In this document: positions 15,983 through 26,227 of the stretch, piece by piece | How the letters are laid out: every line of letters begins with the position of its first letter | Position numbering within the stretch: position 1 is the first letter of the stretch | Source of the DNA: Vibrio zhugei | GTDB taxonomy: Bacteria; Pseudomonadota; Gammaproteobacteria; Enterobacterales; Vibrionaceae | DNA: 64,000 bases | Assembly (NCBI RefSeq): GCF_003716875.1 | Contig: NZ_CP033078.1 | Coordinates: 2,837,450-2,901,449, forward strand | Direction of reading: 5' to 3' | Notes under the pieces: generated by a model | Told to the model about the DNA's origin: nothing | The model's input: only the letters and a program-made list of their open reading frames with translations | Database searches by the model: none | Program-made: the position numbers and the translations under genes

Positions 15983-16771
15983 TTATTCAGTATCGTTCAT
16001 TGACGCTAATACATAGACATCAAAGCGATTTTTTTTCGTTTCTATGGTCATCGTCGGTTTTTGCTGCTGCAGCCACTCGGCATAATCAGGGCGCTTGACC
16101 ACAACGCGTTTGGTTGCCAGCGCTAATGCTGGCGCCAATAGAAAGTCTGCATCGCTATCAGCACCGACCAAAGATTGAAATACCCGCATTTCTTTTTTGA
16201 CTAAAGCGGATTTCTTTTTATTGTCTGGATGAGGATACATCGGATCGAGATACACCACATCAGGACGAATAAACTGCTCATCGCGAATTAACTGCTCAAG
16301 CGCCGTATGACTTGACGCATGCAAAAGAGTTACGCGCTCACGAACCCACTCACCAATGTCCGCATCCTGCTTGGCTCGCTCGATACCATCCTCTAATAAA
16401 GCCGCCACCACAGGATGACGTTCCACCAACTGAACTCGACATCCAAGAGACGCCAGTACAAATGCATCTCTGCCCAGCCCAGCGGTTCCATCAAGAACGG
16501 TCGGTATCACGCCTTTGTTTAAGCCGACGGCTTTGGCGATAGACTGACCTTTACCCCCTCCATATTTACGGCGATGAGCAACCGCACCCGAAGTCCAATC
16601 GACGGCAATCGCACCTAACTTAGGTTCATCAAGTTTACGCAGTTCCAAGCGGTCTTCAGTTAACACGAGCGCAAATAGGCTGTTCTGATCATGAGTTAAT
16701 CCCCAGCGCTGCGCCAATGTAACCAATTCAGATTCACGTTGCTTGGCTTCGGCCAGTAATTGTATTCGCAA
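15983..16771 (-). CDS. rsmJ: 16S rRNA (guanine-N2) methyltransferase RsmJ
   Basis: A 262-residue SAM-dependent methyltransferase that modifies G1516 of 16S rRNA in E. coli. Matching blocks are [56 protein letters not shown] (SAM site), VYLDPMYPH (catalytic region) and [18 protein letters not shown]. Translation appears to start at TTG 16769-16771, eight bases after GGAG; no ATG fits the family N-terminus. The small Cys/Lys-rich gene follows at once. Confidence 0.92.
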   Translation of the reverse strand: MRIQLLAEAKQRESELVTLAQRWGLTHDQNSLFALVLTEDRLELRKLDEPKLGAIAVDWTSGAVAHRRKYGGGKGQSIAKAVGLNKGVIPTVLDGTAGLGRDAFVLASLGCRVQLVERHPVVAALLEDGIERAKQDADIGEWVRERVTLLHASSHTALEQLIRDEQFIRPDVVYLDPMYPHPDNKKKSALVKKEMRVFQSLVGADSDADFLLAPALALATKRVVVKRPDYAEWLQQQKPTMTIETKKNRFDVYVLASMNDTE

Positions 16772-16932
16772 AAGAAGGCTCCAATCATGCTGATACTGCT
16801 GAGCAGTTTAACGGATTTTACTTTAAATACCCATTACTAGGTCGAGCATCTCATTGCCCTATAACGAAAGAGGTGTTTTCTCACCCACAATGTTAATATA
16901 CCAATGATGAGAACAACAAAAAGAGACCTTCC

Positions 16933-17400
16933 ATGACCTCACCATTAACGGCGAAGCTTGATGAGCTGGATAAAGCCATCTTAAAAATTCTAATGGATGA
17001 TGCCCGTCGACCATACGCGGATATGGCGAAACAGTTTAATGTCAGTCCTGCGACAATACATGTCCGGATTGAAAAGATGAAAGCAGCAGAGGTAATTCAA
17101 GGTACGGAAGTGATTGTTAACACCAAGAAACTAGGTTACGACGTGTGTTGTTTTATTGGTATTAATTTGAATGCGGCGCGCGATTATCACTCAGCGTTAG
17201 CAAAGTTGAATGCGCTAGAAGAAGTGGTTGAGGCCTATTACACCACAGGGGCATATAATATCTTTGTTAAATTGATGTGCCGGTCTATTGAAGAGTTACA
17301 ATACGTATTGATTGATAAGTTACAGGCCATTGATGAGGTTCAATCAACTGAAACCTTAATTTCGTTACAAAACCCAATTAACCGCAATGTGAATCCATAA
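16933..17400 (+). CDS. asnC: Transcriptional regulator AsnC, Lrp family
   Basis: A 155-residue Lrp/AsnC regulator. The N-terminal helix-turn-helix (DDARRPYADMAKQFNVSPATIHVRIEKM) is followed by the ligand-binding RAM domain with LGYDVCCFIGINLNAARDY, EAYYTTGAYNIFVKLMCRSIEEL and STETLISLQNP. These agree closely with E. coli AsnC, the asparagine-responsive activator of asnA. asnA is not next to it here, so its targets must lie elsewhere. Confidence 0.92.
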   Translation: MTSPLTAKLDELDKAILKILMDDARRPYADMAKQFNVSPATIHVRIEKMKAAEVIQGTEVIVNTKKLGYDVCCFIGINLNAARDYHSALAKLNALEEVVEAYYTTGAYNIFVKLMCRSIEELQYVLIDKLQAIDEVQSTETLISLQNPINRNVNP

Positions 17401-17427
17401 AGGCCATAACAACAGAGGTCATGGCCT
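17401..17427 (-). terminator. Hairpin between asnC and the converging 93-residue gene
   Basis: Arms AGGCCAT and ATGGCCT around a 13-base loop; on the minus strand TTTATGG follows. A modest terminator for the unknown gene at 17443, possibly also for asnC. Confidence 0.5.
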
Positions 17428-17442
17428 GGGTCCATTTCGATA

Positions 17443-17724
17443 CTACTTATTCAAGTAGTTTTGCAATTCTTCTGCAGAAATTCCCTGCTCTGTCAGCTCC
17501 TTGGCCAGTGTTTCCACTTGCTCATATTTGCGTGACTCGATCACTTGCTGAAATTGATACACCAGATCTTTCAATACACTGACTGGCACTTGTTTTGCGG
17601 CACTTTGAATACGCTCGCTACTTTGGTTACCCAACTCAGCCAGTAACTTGCCAAACATTACCTTTTCTGGAGACTCGTCTAGCTGCTCTAAAACGCGAGC
17701 CATTTCGTAGGTTGTTAAAGACAT
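17443..17724 (-). CDS. Unrecognised 93-residue protein
   Basis: A small acidic protein starting MSLTTYEMARVLEQL. It has no signal peptide, no cysteine and no obvious membrane segment. The sequence looks wholly alpha-helical, with amphipathic stretches such as YQFQQVIESRKYEQVETLAKEL. I do not recognise the family. It lies between asnC (convergent) and a multidrug exporter gene transcribed the same way. The ORF fills its space cleanly and has its own hairpin downstream, which supports it being real. Confidence 0.65.
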   Translation of the reverse strand: MSLTTYEMARVLEQLDESPEKVMFGKLLAELGNQSSERIQSAAKQVPVSVLKDLVYQFQQVIESRKYEQVETLAKELTEQGISAEELQNYLNK

Positions 17725-17826
17725 TTATTCATGTTCCAAAAATATAATTAATAGAAGTACGAGGTCGCTAAGCAAACTCGTACCGATATATAGATATGAT
17801 AGTCACGTTATGAGAGTCCTTTATTA

Positions 17827-19038
17827 TTAAGACTCAAACACCCACTGGTGCCATTTTTTCCCGACGGGAGAAAAGAGTATGGCAAGTCCTGGGAGTAATA
17901 ACCACATTTGAATCGCAATATGCCAATAAGGCGTAACATTTAATGACTGAACCGCTATTACGATAAACCCGGAGCCGCTCATTTGCAGTAAGCCAAGCAA
18001 AGCCGCTGCCGTACCCGCTTTATCGCCAAAAGGCGCTAATGCTTTCCCTGCGGCTGCACCGAGTACCCATGCAAAACCAAACGAGGAAATAAAAATCGGT
18101 AGCATAAATCGTAAGGCCGATTGTTGACCCGACAACAATACCATTAGACCACCAGCGATACCTAATAAAATAACGCCCAGCACAATGGTGCGGTGCGTCC
18201 CCAGTTTATCCATAATTTTAGGAGCCATCATACACCCTATTATATTCAGTGCTGCATTGATTCCAAACCACAATGTAAAACTGTTCATGGAGAGTCCGAG
18301 GCGGTCCATTAAAACTAATGGTGCAGACGTTACATAAGATAAAATCACAGCCATCGCTAACATACATAAGCTCGCATGGAATAAAAACATCGGATGTTTT
18401 ATGACACTCCAGTAACGCTCTAATTGAAACGTCGGTTGTGATTTCTCTGCCTCGGTCGCAGGGTTGGTCTCTCTCATGATCAGCCAAATGAGTGCCCCTG
18501 AAAACACGCTATATCCGACCATAAAAGAAAAATTAGCTCGCCAAGAAAAAGTTTGCGTCAGATAACTGCCTAAAATTGGAGCCAGTGCCGGAATAAAACA
18601 AATCGCACCATTAAGGTAGCTGATCATACGGCCACTCCGTTCAGGACCAAACACATCTCTCACGGTCGCAAAAGCAGCCACCGATGTGGCACATGCGCCA
18701 AACCCTTGCATAAGACGAGCTGTGAGCATCCACTCAATATTGTGCGCATACCAAGCAAGTAAGGCACTCATTCCATAGAGCACAATCCCCCCTAATGCGA
18801 CATAACGCCGACCATAACGATCCGCTAAAGGACCAGCAAATAATTGCCCTAATCCCATCGAAAACAGAAAAATAGTGATGGTGTATTTCGCCAAAGCATG
18901 TTCCACGTGAAACGTCTCTGATATCAACGGTAATGCCGGCAAATAGATATCAATACCTAACGGACTAAACAACACCAATAAGGTTAAGAGTAAAAGTTGA
19001 TAACGAGGTGGCGGACTCGCACGGTGATGGGTTTGCAC
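17827..19038 (-). CDS. Bcr/CflA-type multidrug efflux transporter, MFS
   Basis: A 403-residue transporter with twelve predicted membrane helices. The N-terminal LFSPLGIDIYLPALPLISETF and LFAGPLADRYGRRYVALGG (the MFS loop 2-3 motif) and the following LLAWYAHNIEWMLTARLMQGFGACATSVAAFATVRDVFG place it in the drug:H+ antiporter-1 Bcr/CflA family. Substrates cannot be predicted. A parS-like sequence lies inside the gene (18899-18914). It is divergent from the aminopeptidase gene across a 312-bp gap. Confidence 0.88.
   Translation of the reverse strand: MQTHHRASPPPRYQLLLLTLLVLFSPLGIDIYLPALPLISETFHVEHALAKYTITIFLFSMGLGQLFAGPLADRYGRRYVALGGIVLYGMSALLAWYAHNIEWMLTARLMQGFGACATSVAAFATVRDVFGPERSGRMISYLNGAICFIPALAPILGSYLTQTFSWRANFSFMVGYSVFSGALIWLIMRETNPATEAEKSQPTFQLERYWSVIKHPMFLFHASLCMLAMAVILSYVTSAPLVLMDRLGLSMNSFTLWFGINAALNIIGCMMAPKIMDKLGTHRTIVLGVILLGIAGGLMVLLSGQQSALRFMLPIFISSFGFAWVLGAAAGKALAPFGDKAGTAAALLGLLQMSGSGFIVIAVQSLNVTPYWHIAIQMWLLLPGLAILFSPVGKKWHQWVFES
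18899..18914. promoter_or_regulatory. Possible third parS site, inside the exporter gene
   Basis: TGTTCCACGTGAAACG differs from the parS consensus TGTTTCACGTGAAACA at two positions (5 and 16). It lies about 9.5 kb from the two better sites. Being inside a coding region does not exclude ParB binding, since parS sites in genes are common. Confidence 0.55.
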
Positions 19039-19350
19039 AAAGCACTCCTAAAGCTGAAAAGTTGTACGGAATATAGTGAAATAACAGTATGAAAGATAGT
19101 GCCGTTTTTCTATTGGGATGAGCCAAAGAGCGTTCCTCGTCGAAAATCACTGAGCGAGTCGTCACCGCTTGAGCGTCACCATAATCCATCTTGCCCCTAT
19201 TTCACATCCCGCAATGAAACCCATGGATTAAATTGCGACTTAATGTCAAAAAGAGTAACGTTATAAACATATTTTTAACTTTATGAATATCTCATAGACA
19301 GGGTTCTGTCTGGTCTCATTACGGATCGCTACAGTAAAGGATATTAGCAG
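19039..19350. promoter_or_regulatory. Divergent promoter region between the exporter and aminopeptidase genes
   Basis: A 312-bp stretch without a convincing gene. The right part, near 19250-19310, is AT-rich and contains a short inverted repeat GACAG-GGTT-CTGTC (19297-19310). AAAGGATAT before 19351 is the ribosome binding site of the aminopeptidase gene. I cannot assign promoters or an operator with confidence. Confidence 0.4.
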
Positions 19351-21141
19351 ATGCAAGTCACAGCTCAACGTGTCGAAGCCCTACGTGGCTACATGGCACA
19401 ACATAAACTCGATGCCATTATTATTCCCCATGAAGATGAATATTTGGGAGAGTACATCCCAGAACATAACGAACGTCTTCACTGGCTCACTGGTTTTACC
19501 GGCTCTGCTGGTGCAGCGGTCGTCACCGCGACGTCGGCTGCCATTTTTGTGGATGGTCGCTACACGGTGCAGGTCGCCAAGCAAGTCCCCAATGATATTT
19601 TTGAATACCGCCATCTGATTGAAGAACCCTATTTAGACTGGATTACTTCCACACTTCCTTCAGGCAGCAAAGTCGGCTTTGATCCACGCATGCACAGTGC
19701 GCTATGGCTACGCAACGCCCAAAGCACTCTCGCCCAGCATGTTCACCTAGTGGTGATGGAACATAACCCTATCGATGAACTTTGGACAGACCGTCCAGCG
19801 CCTGTCGTCTCCGAGATGCGCTTAATGAGTCAAGATTTGGTCGGAGAAGATAGCCACAGCAAACGCCAAAGAATCGCCCAAGTTCTCAACCAGAACCATG
19901 CAGAAAGTGCGGTATTGACCGCTTTAGACTCTATATGTTGGCTATTGAACATTCGTGGTCTAGACGTCTCTCGCCTCCCCGTGGTGTTGTCTCATGCGAT
20001 CATTCATAAAGACGCCAGTGTTGAGTTTTTCCTCGACCCAGCGCGTTTAGCCGATGGATTTTCTGTACACGTTGGGCCCGATGTGCGTGTCCATCACCCC
20101 GATCAGCTGCCAACCAAGCTTCAAGAATTAGACAGTAAACGTGTCATGCTCGATCCAGCGACCAGTAATGCTTGGATGATGCTAACACTACAAAATGCCA
20201 ACGCACACATTCTTCAAAGCGCCGATCCTTGTGCGTTACCCAAGGCGGCCAAAAATGCCACGGAGATCGCTGGCATGAAAGCATGTCATATTCGTGACGG
20301 TGCAGCGATGGTGAAATTTCTGTGTTGGCTTGATCAGCAAGTGGCCAAACAAACTCCACTCGATGAAGCCATCATCGCCGATACGCTATACGCTTTCAGA
20401 AAAGAAGACGAGACGTTGGCTGATTTAAGTTTTGATACCATTTCCGCCGCGGGCAGTAACGCTGCGATGTGTCACTACAATCACCTTAATCAACCAGAAC
20501 CGGGTAAACTGACCAATAATACGTTATATCTGGTCGACTCTGGTGGTCAGTATATTGATGGCACAACCGATATCACTCGTACCATTGCTATTGGTGAGAT
20601 TAACCAAGAAATGAAGCAGCAATTTACTCTTGTTCTAAAAGGCCATATTGCTTTAGATCAAGCTCGCTTTCCTAAAGGGACCTGTGGTCACCACCTCGAT
20701 GTTTTGGCACGTCAATACCTTTGGGCGAAGGGTTACGACTTCGATCATGGCACTGGTCATGGTGTCGGTCACTTCCTTAATGTTCATGAGGGGCCACAAC
20801 GTATCAGTAAAGCGACCAACCCCGTTGCACTTCAACCAGGTATGATACTCTCCAATGAACCAGGCTACTACCGCGCAGACGCCTTCGGTATTCGTATTGA
20901 AAACTTAGAACTTGTGGTTGACGTTCCTACAGCGGGAGATAGTCACATGCTAGGTTTTGAATCGTTGACGCGTTGCCCAATTGATACGCGAGCGATTGAC
21001 ACGTCACTGCTGACATCTGGCGAGATCGAGTGGCTTAATCATTACCACCAGCTAGTATGGGATGATGTCAACCCACTGGTGGAAGGTGAGGTCAAAACGT
21101 GGCTGTACCACGCCACGCAGCCTTTGACGTTCAACACCTAA
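19351..21141 (+). CDS. Xaa-Pro aminopeptidase (aminopeptidase P, M24B family)
   Basis: A 596-residue peptidase, the long three-domain form of aminopeptidase P: two creatinase-like N-terminal domains (about 1-300) and a pita-bread catalytic domain. Dinuclear metal ligands are recognisable as the two Asp in GQYIDGTTDITRT, the His in GHGVGHFLNVHEGP, and the Glu in SNEPGYY and GIRIENLEL. It removes N-terminal residues that precede proline, acting in the cytoplasm (no signal peptide is seen). It has its own terminator and seems to stand alone. Confidence 0.9.
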   Translation: MQVTAQRVEALRGYMAQHKLDAIIIPHEDEYLGEYIPEHNERLHWLTGFTGSAGAAVVTATSAAIFVDGRYTVQVAKQVPNDIFEYRHLIEEPYLDWITSTLPSGSKVGFDPRMHSALWLRNAQSTLAQHVHLVVMEHNPIDELWTDRPAPVVSEMRLMSQDLVGEDSHSKRQRIAQVLNQNHAESAVLTALDSICWLLNIRGLDVSRLPVVLSHAIIHKDASVEFFLDPARLADGFSVHVGPDVRVHHPDQLPTKLQELDSKRVMLDPATSNAWMMLTLQNANAHILQSADPCALPKAAKNATEIAGMKACHIRDGAAMVKFLCWLDQQVAKQTPLDEAIIADTLYAFRKEDETLADLSFDTISAAGSNAAMCHYNHLNQPEPGKLTNNTLYLVDSGGQYIDGTTDITRTIAIGEINQEMKQQFTLVLKGHIALDQARFPKGTCGHHLDVLARQYLWAKGYDFDHGTGHGVGHFLNVHEGPQRISKATNPVALQPGMILSNEPGYYRADAFGIRIENLELVVDVPTAGDSHMLGFESLTRCPIDTRAIDTSLLTSGEIEWLNHYHQLVWDDVNPLVEGEVKTWLYHATQPLTFNT

Positions 21142-21163
21142 CCCTGTTTTAACCCTCAATTTG

Positions 21164-21201
21164 AAGCCCTTAGTGTTTTGTACACTGAGGGCTTTTTTTT
21201 T
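21164..21201 (+). terminator. Terminator after the aminopeptidase gene
   Basis: Stem AGCCCTTAGTG / CACTGAGGGCT around a short loop, then a run of nine T. Strong intrinsic terminator. Confidence 0.9.
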
Positions 21202-21405
21202 AACCAAAAAAACTTACTATCAACACGAAACTTTAATGTTAAATAAAAACTTTACAAAAAAAAATAAACATATGATTTAAATAAAAATAAATCACAAATA
21301 ACACAAAAACAACAATAACAACTCATTAAAACGTTTGAGATCTAAATATTTGATGTGTAACATCATACTTAATCAATCGTTCAATTAAAAATTTAAGGGG
21401 TAGCT
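21202..21405 (+). promoter_or_regulatory. AT-rich control region of the betaine operon
   Basis: This about 200-bp region is unusually AT-rich. An imperfect dyad of 20 bp (TTAATCAATC / GTTCAATTAA, 21369-21388) lies 18 bp before betI and contains the half-site CGTTCAAT that I associate with BetI operators. A second inverted repeat, TGATGT-GTA-ACATCA, lies at 21351-21365. Either could be bound by BetI; LuxR- or CosR-type control, known for bet operons in Vibrio, cannot be read from the sequence. AAGGGG before ATG 21406 is the ribosome binding site. Confidence 0.5.
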
Positions 21406-22008
21406 ATGCCAAAGGTCGGGATGCCAGATATTCGTAAACCTCAGCTTGTGAAAGCTACCATGGCCGTCATAGAGCGAGTTGGACTACATGCAGCCAGCAT
21501 CGCGTTAATCAGCCGAGAAGCTGGGGTCTCAACGGGAATCATCAATCATTACTTTGGTGGTAAACATGGACTACTTGAAGAAACGATGAGAGCGATCTTG
21601 CGAGAGCATGCAAAAACGGTCATAGCGAAGCTGGCAGCGTATCCCAAGAATGCCCACAGAGAACGCATTAGCGCCATTGTCAAAGCTAACTTTTCGGGCT
21701 ATCAAGCCAGAAGCGAAGTGGCAAAAACGTGGATCGCCTTTTGGTCTTTTTCTATGCACGATCCTCAGTTACTGCGTTTACAACGGGTCAACGAGAAACG
21801 CCTCATTTCACACCTCTTAATTGAGCTCAAACCCCTGCTGCCAAAACCGGTAGCTCAACGTGTGGCTCAAGGCATTGCGGCCTTAATCGATGGGTTCTGG
21901 TTAAGAGGGACGTTGAACTCCGAAGGAATTAACACGGAAGAAGCCAGCTCTATTGTTTCCGATTACTTAGCCCATCAATTAGCGCATGCCGCGCAAACTA
22001 ATCAGTAG
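21406..22008 (+). CDS. betI: Choline-responsive repressor BetI, TetR family
   Basis: A 200-residue TetR-type regulator. The N-terminal domain [54 protein letters not shown] matches BetI in an almost unbroken block, including the [20 protein letters not shown]. In E. coli BetI represses the bet genes until choline is present. Here it is the first gene of betIBA-choXWV and would control its own operon. betB starts 11 bp after its stop. Confidence 0.94.
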   Translation: MPKVGMPDIRKPQLVKATMAVIERVGLHAASIALISREAGVSTGIINHYFGGKHGLLEETMRAILREHAKTVIAKLAAYPKNAHRERISAIVKANFSGYQARSEVAKTWIAFWSFSMHDPQLLRLQRVNEKRLISHLLIELKPLLPKPVAQRVAQGIAALIDGFWLRGTLNSEGINTEEASSIVSDYLAHQLAHAAQTNQ

Positions 22009-22019
22009 GTTTATTTGTT

Positions 22020-23480
22020 ATGGAAAAAGCATATTTATATATCAATGGTCAGCGACGCCCAGCCACATCTGGGATAACCTTTACAACAACCAATCCGGCA
22101 ACAGGCGAGACTCTCGCGGTAATAGAACAAGCCAGCGAACACGACGTGCGCGACGCCGTTGAATCTGCGCATGAAGGATTCAAAGTTTGGTCAGCAATGA
22201 CGGCTACAGAGCGCAGTCGTATTCTTCTCAAAGTGGTTGCTCTATTACGAGAGCGCAACGATGAATTAGCCGAACTTGAAGTCCTTGATACAGGGAAACC
22301 TCTTCAAGAAGCCAATTGCGTAGACGTCGCCACCGGTGCTGATGTGATGGAGTATTTTGCCGGACTAGCTCCAGCATTAGAAGGTACCCAGCAACCCTTA
22401 TCAACTAGCCAGTTTTTCTATACGCGTAAAGAGCCGTTAGGCATCTGCGCGGGTATCGGTGCATGGAACTACCCAATCCAAATCGCGCTGTGGAAATCTG
22501 CGCCTGCGCTTGCCGCGGGCAATGCCATGATTTTTAAGCCTTCAGAAGAAACACCATTGAGCGCCCTAAAACTTGCCGAGATCTTCACCGAAGCAGGCCT
22601 ACCCAATGGCGTATTCAATGTCATTCAAGGCGATGGGCGTGTCGGTGAAATGCTGACGCAACATCCGCGCATTGCCAAAGTGTCTTTTACAGGTGAAGTG
22701 GGTACAGGTAAGAAAGTGATGAGTGCCAGCTCGCAAACATTGAAATCAGTCACGATGGAGTTAGGTGGCAAGTCCCCTTTAATCATATTTGATGATGCGA
22801 AGCTCGAGCAAAGTGTCTCTATTGCCATGATGGCGAACTTTTATACGCAAGGCGAAGTCTGTACCAATGGAACCCGAGTCTTCGTACATGACAGTCTCTA
22901 TGACCAATTCATACAACAGTTAAAACAGAGAACCGAACAATTAGTTATTGGGGATCCAATGGATCTCAACACCCAAGTTGGTGCGCTCATTTCCCGTGAC
23001 CACATGGAAAAAGTGTTGGCATTTATTGAGAATGCGAAGAACAGTGGGGCCACACTTCTCACCGGAGGCCACCGGGTGACCAAACATGGATTAGACAAAG
23101 GTAACTTTGTCGCGCCAACGGTATTTACCCACTGTAGTGATGATATGGAACTCGTACAAAACGAAGTCTTTGGTCCTGTCATGGCGGTTCTAAGGTTTTC
23201 AGACGAAGACGAAGTCATTACTCGCGCGAATAATACCGACTATGGACTGGCAGCGGGTATTGTCACCCAAAACCTTTCCCGAGCTCATCGTGTAATCCAG
23301 CAACTCGAAGCTGGCATCTGCTGGGTGAATACTTGGGGAGATTCCCCAGCGCAAATGCCAGTGGGTGGATATAAATCTTCTGGTGTTGGCCGTGAGAATG
23401 GCATGGAAACCCTACATCACTATACCCAAACCAAAAGTGTCCTCATTGAGCTTAATGAATTTGTTGGCGCGTATGAATAA
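22020..23480 (+). CDS. betB: Betaine aldehyde dehydrogenase
   Basis: A 486-residue NAD(P)-dependent aldehyde dehydrogenase that turns betaine aldehyde into glycine betaine. Motifs: [27 protein letters not shown] (cofactor site), [12 protein letters not shown], the catalytic Glu in [10 protein letters not shown] and the catalytic Cys in [11 protein letters not shown]. Length matches E. coli BetB (490). It sits between betI and betA in tight linkage, the classic order. Confidence 0.95.
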   Translation: MEKAYLYINGQRRPATSGITFTTTNPATGETLAVIEQASEHDVRDAVESAHEGFKVWSAMTATERSRILLKVVALLRERNDELAELEVLDTGKPLQEANCVDVATGADVMEYFAGLAPALEGTQQPLSTSQFFYTRKEPLGICAGIGAWNYPIQIALWKSAPALAAGNAMIFKPSEETPLSALKLAEIFTEAGLPNGVFNVIQGDGRVGEMLTQHPRIAKVSFTGEVGTGKKVMSASSQTLKSVTMELGGKSPLIIFDDAKLEQSVSIAMMANFYTQGEVCTNGTRVFVHDSLYDQFIQQLKQRTEQLVIGDPMDLNTQVGALISRDHMEKVLAFIENAKNSGATLLTGGHRVTKHGLDKGNFVAPTVFTHCSDDMELVQNEVFGPVMAVLRFSDEDEVITRANNTDYGLAAGIVTQNLSRAHRVIQQLEAGICWVNTWGDSPAQMPVGGYKSSGVGRENGMETLHHYTQTKSVLIELNEFVGAYE

Positions 23481-23490
23481 GGAGGGCGTA

Positions 23491-25182
23491 ATGAAAGAAA
23501 AATATGATTACATCGTGGTTGGCGCGGGCTCTGCAGGGTGTGTGTTAGCCGATCGTTTGACCGAATCAGGGGAACATTCGGTACTTCTTTTAGAAGCTGG
23601 AGGCAGCGATAAAAGCATTTTCATTCAAATGCCCACCGCCCTATCGTATCCGATGAATACGCCTAAATACGCGTGGCAATTTGAATCGCAAGTAGAAAAT
23701 GGCTTAGCTGGACGGCGCTTACATTGTCCGCGTGGTAGAGTACTTGGCGGAAGCTCTTCTATCAATGGCATGGTCTATGTCCGTGGTCACGCCTGTGATT
23801 TCGATGAGTGGGAGCAATATGGCGCGACTGGTTGGAACTATACCAATTGCCTTCCCTACTTTAAGAAAGCAGAAAGCTGGATGAACGGTGAAGATACCTA
23901 CCGTGGTGGCCAAGGACCCGTCGCCACCTGTAATGGCAACAACATGACACGCAATCCACTGTATCAAGCGTTCATCGACGCTGGGCAAGAAGCCGGTTAT
24001 CCCGAGACCCAAGATTACAACGGATATCAGCAAGAGGGGTTCGGAGCTATGCATATGACCGTCAATGACGGCGTTCGTGCATCAACCTCGAATGCGTATC
24101 TACGCCGTGCGATGAAACGCCCGAACCTGACTCTCATAAGTCATGTCTTAACACGTAAAATTCTTATCAACAACCAGAGTGCAACGGGTGTTGAGTTTGA
24201 AAAAAATGGCATCATCCATCATGTGCATGCGCAGCGCGAAGTTATTTCCTGTGCTGGTTCAATCGGTTCAGTACAACTTCTACAGCTCTCTGGAGTTGGT
24301 CCAAAAGAGGTACTGGAAAACGCTGGTGTAGAACTGACCCATGAGTTGCCCGGCGTTGGCCAAAACCTGCAAGACCATTTAGAGGTGTATTTTCAATACC
24401 GCTGTACCCAACCAATTAGCTTGAACAGTAAAATTGGATTAATCAGTAAAGGAATAATCGGTACAGAATGGCTCTTAACGCGTAAAGGCTTAGGTGCAAC
24501 CAACCATTTTGAATCCTGTGCCTTTATTCGTTCTCGCAAAGGCTTAAAGTGGCCAAATTTACAATATCACTTTTTACCGGCGGCGATGCGTTACGATGGA
24601 AAAGCCGCCTTCGATGGACATGGATTTCAAGTACATGTTGGTCCTAATAAGCCAATGAGTCGCGGTCATGTATGGATTACGTCTGATGATCCAAAAGCGA
24701 AACCGGCTATCAAATTTAACTACTTACAACACGCTCAAGATATTCAAGACTGGAGAGATTGCATTCGCCTCACTCGTGAGATTATTGCGCAACCAGCATT
24801 AGACAACTATCGCGGTGATGAAATTCAGCCGGGACAGCATATCACATCCGATGCAGACATCGACCAATGGGTGCGCGCCAATGTAGAAAGTGCTTACCAC
24901 CCGTCGTGCTCATGCAAAATGGGCGCCGCGGATGACCCTATGGCGGTTCTAGATGAACAATGTCGAGTCCGTGGTATTAGTCAGCTGCGCGTCGTTGACT
25001 CCTCCATTTTTCCAACGATTCCTAATGGGAATCTAAACGCACCGACCATCATGGTCGCTGAGCGAGTAGCCGATCTGATTTTAGATCGTCCCCTATTACC
25101 CACCGAAGAGGTGCCAATATGGATAGCACCTAACTGGCAGGAAAAGCAAAGAGTCACAAAGCCTAAACGTATTTGCGTATAA
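23491..25182 (+). CDS. betA: Choline dehydrogenase
   Basis: A 563-residue GMC-family flavoprotein that oxidises choline to betaine aldehyde at the membrane. The FAD-binding GAGSAG is at residues 11-16, followed by [20 protein letters not shown] (GMC signature 1). The C-terminal [11 protein letters not shown] carries the conserved His and [13 protein letters not shown] the end of the family domain. I chose ATG 23491 because GGAGGG lies just before it and the betB stop is 11 bp upstream; an ORF extension to 23365 runs inside betB and is not used. Confidence 0.95.
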   Translation: MKEKYDYIVVGAGSAGCVLADRLTESGEHSVLLLEAGGSDKSIFIQMPTALSYPMNTPKYAWQFESQVENGLAGRRLHCPRGRVLGGSSSINGMVYVRGHACDFDEWEQYGATGWNYTNCLPYFKKAESWMNGEDTYRGGQGPVATCNGNNMTRNPLYQAFIDAGQEAGYPETQDYNGYQQEGFGAMHMTVNDGVRASTSNAYLRRAMKRPNLTLISHVLTRKILINNQSATGVEFEKNGIIHHVHAQREVISCAGSIGSVQLLQLSGVGPKEVLENAGVELTHELPGVGQNLQDHLEVYFQYRCTQPISLNSKIGLISKGIIGTEWLLTRKGLGATNHFESCAFIRSRKGLKWPNLQYHFLPAAMRYDGKAAFDGHGFQVHVGPNKPMSRGHVWITSDDPKAKPAIKFNYLQHAQDIQDWRDCIRLTREIIAQPALDNYRGDEIQPGQHITSDADIDQWVRANVESAYHPSCSCKMGAADDPMAVLDEQCRVRGISQLRVVDSSIFPTIPNGNLNAPTIMVAERVADLILDRPLLPTEEVPIWIAPNWQEKQRVTKPKRICV

Positions 25183-25220
25183 CTCCGCCCAGTACTTATC
25201 TACTCTTTAAGGAAAACATA

Positions 25221-26153
25221 ATGAAATATAAAACCTTCAGCCTCATTACAACCGCGTTATTAACCATGAATCATGCGTATGCAAATAGCTGTGATACAGT
25301 GACGTTTGCTGACGTAGGTTGGACCGATATTACCTCGACAACCGCAGTCACAAGCCAGATTCTACAAGCAATGGGTTATAAAACAGAGACCGAACTACTC
25401 TCTGTCCCCGTGACATACTCTTCAATGGCCAGTGGCGATATTGATGTCTTCCTAGGTAACTGGATGCCAACCATGAAAGGCGATATCGAACAATATACCA
25501 AAGCGGGTACTGTCGAAACGGTTCAAACCAACTTAGTCGGTGCGAAATACACCTTAGCGGTGCCTAAATACGTCTATGACGCGGGTGTGCATTCTTTTGC
25601 TGACTTAGCCAAATTCTCCGATAAATTTCGACATCGAATCTACGGTATTGAACCCGGTAACGATGGTAACCGCCTCATCCAATCAATGATTGATAAGAAC
25701 GCATTTGGTCTCAAAGACTTCGATTTAGTTGAATCCAGTGAGGCTGGTATGGTTTCCCAAGTCACACGTGCAATCCGCCGTCACCAATGGATCGCGTACC
25801 TAGGCTGGGCACCGCACCCAATGAACAGCAAGTTTGATATGAAATATTTATCTGGCGGTGACGATTACTTTGGACCAAATTATGGTGGAGCAAAAGTCAT
25901 GACCAACGTTCATAAAGGCTACCTGCAACAGTGCCCGAATGTTGGAAAATTGATTACCAACCTTAAATTCGACCTGACGATGGAAAACCATCTGATGGCA
26001 AGGATTCTTGACGATAATCAAAAACCCGCTACAGCCGCTCGTGAATGGCTTAAAAGTCATGAAGAGTACTTAGATAAGTGGCTAAAAGGGGTTAAAACGA
26101 TCGATGGACAACCTGCGAAACCCGCTGTCATATCTTATCTGAATAACTCTTAA
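25221..26153 (+). CDS. choX: Choline ABC transporter substrate-binding protein
   Basis: A 310-residue periplasmic binding protein of the OpuAC/ChoX group. A signal peptide (MKYKTFSLITTALLTMNHAYA, cut near residue 21) precedes CDTVTFADVGWTDITSTTAVTSQIL, the choline-type N-terminus. Aromatic residues expected for the quaternary-ammonium pocket are in GNWMPTM, YLGWAPHPMN and similar. I chose ATG 25221, preceded by AAGGA; an upstream extension overlaps betA. It supplies choline to ChoWV. Specificity for choline over betaine is inferred from the bet genes beside it. Confidence 0.85.
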   Translation: MKYKTFSLITTALLTMNHAYANSCDTVTFADVGWTDITSTTAVTSQILQAMGYKTETELLSVPVTYSSMASGDIDVFLGNWMPTMKGDIEQYTKAGTVETVQTNLVGAKYTLAVPKYVYDAGVHSFADLAKFSDKFRHRIYGIEPGNDGNRLIQSMIDKNAFGLKDFDLVESSEAGMVSQVTRAIRRHQWIAYLGWAPHPMNSKFDMKYLSGGDDYFGPNYGGAKVMTNVHKGYLQQCPNVGKLITNLKFDLTMENHLMARILDDNQKPATAAREWLKSHEEYLDKWLKGVKTIDGQPAKPAVISYLNNS

Positions 26154-26227
26154 GATACCCCTAACGCCATTATTTCGTATCAATACCATGGGGCGAGCCA
26201 GCCCCATTAACGCAACAAGGATTCATT

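Noticed and set aside
17758..17782. Short inverted repeat TACGAG / CTCGTA downstream of the exporter gene as a terminator
   Set aside because: Only 6 bp of stem with a 13-base loop and no T-run on the relevant strand.
23365..23490. Longer betA start that reads back into betB
   Set aside because: The segment is inside betB, and ATG 23491 has a strong ribosome binding site and the family N-terminus.
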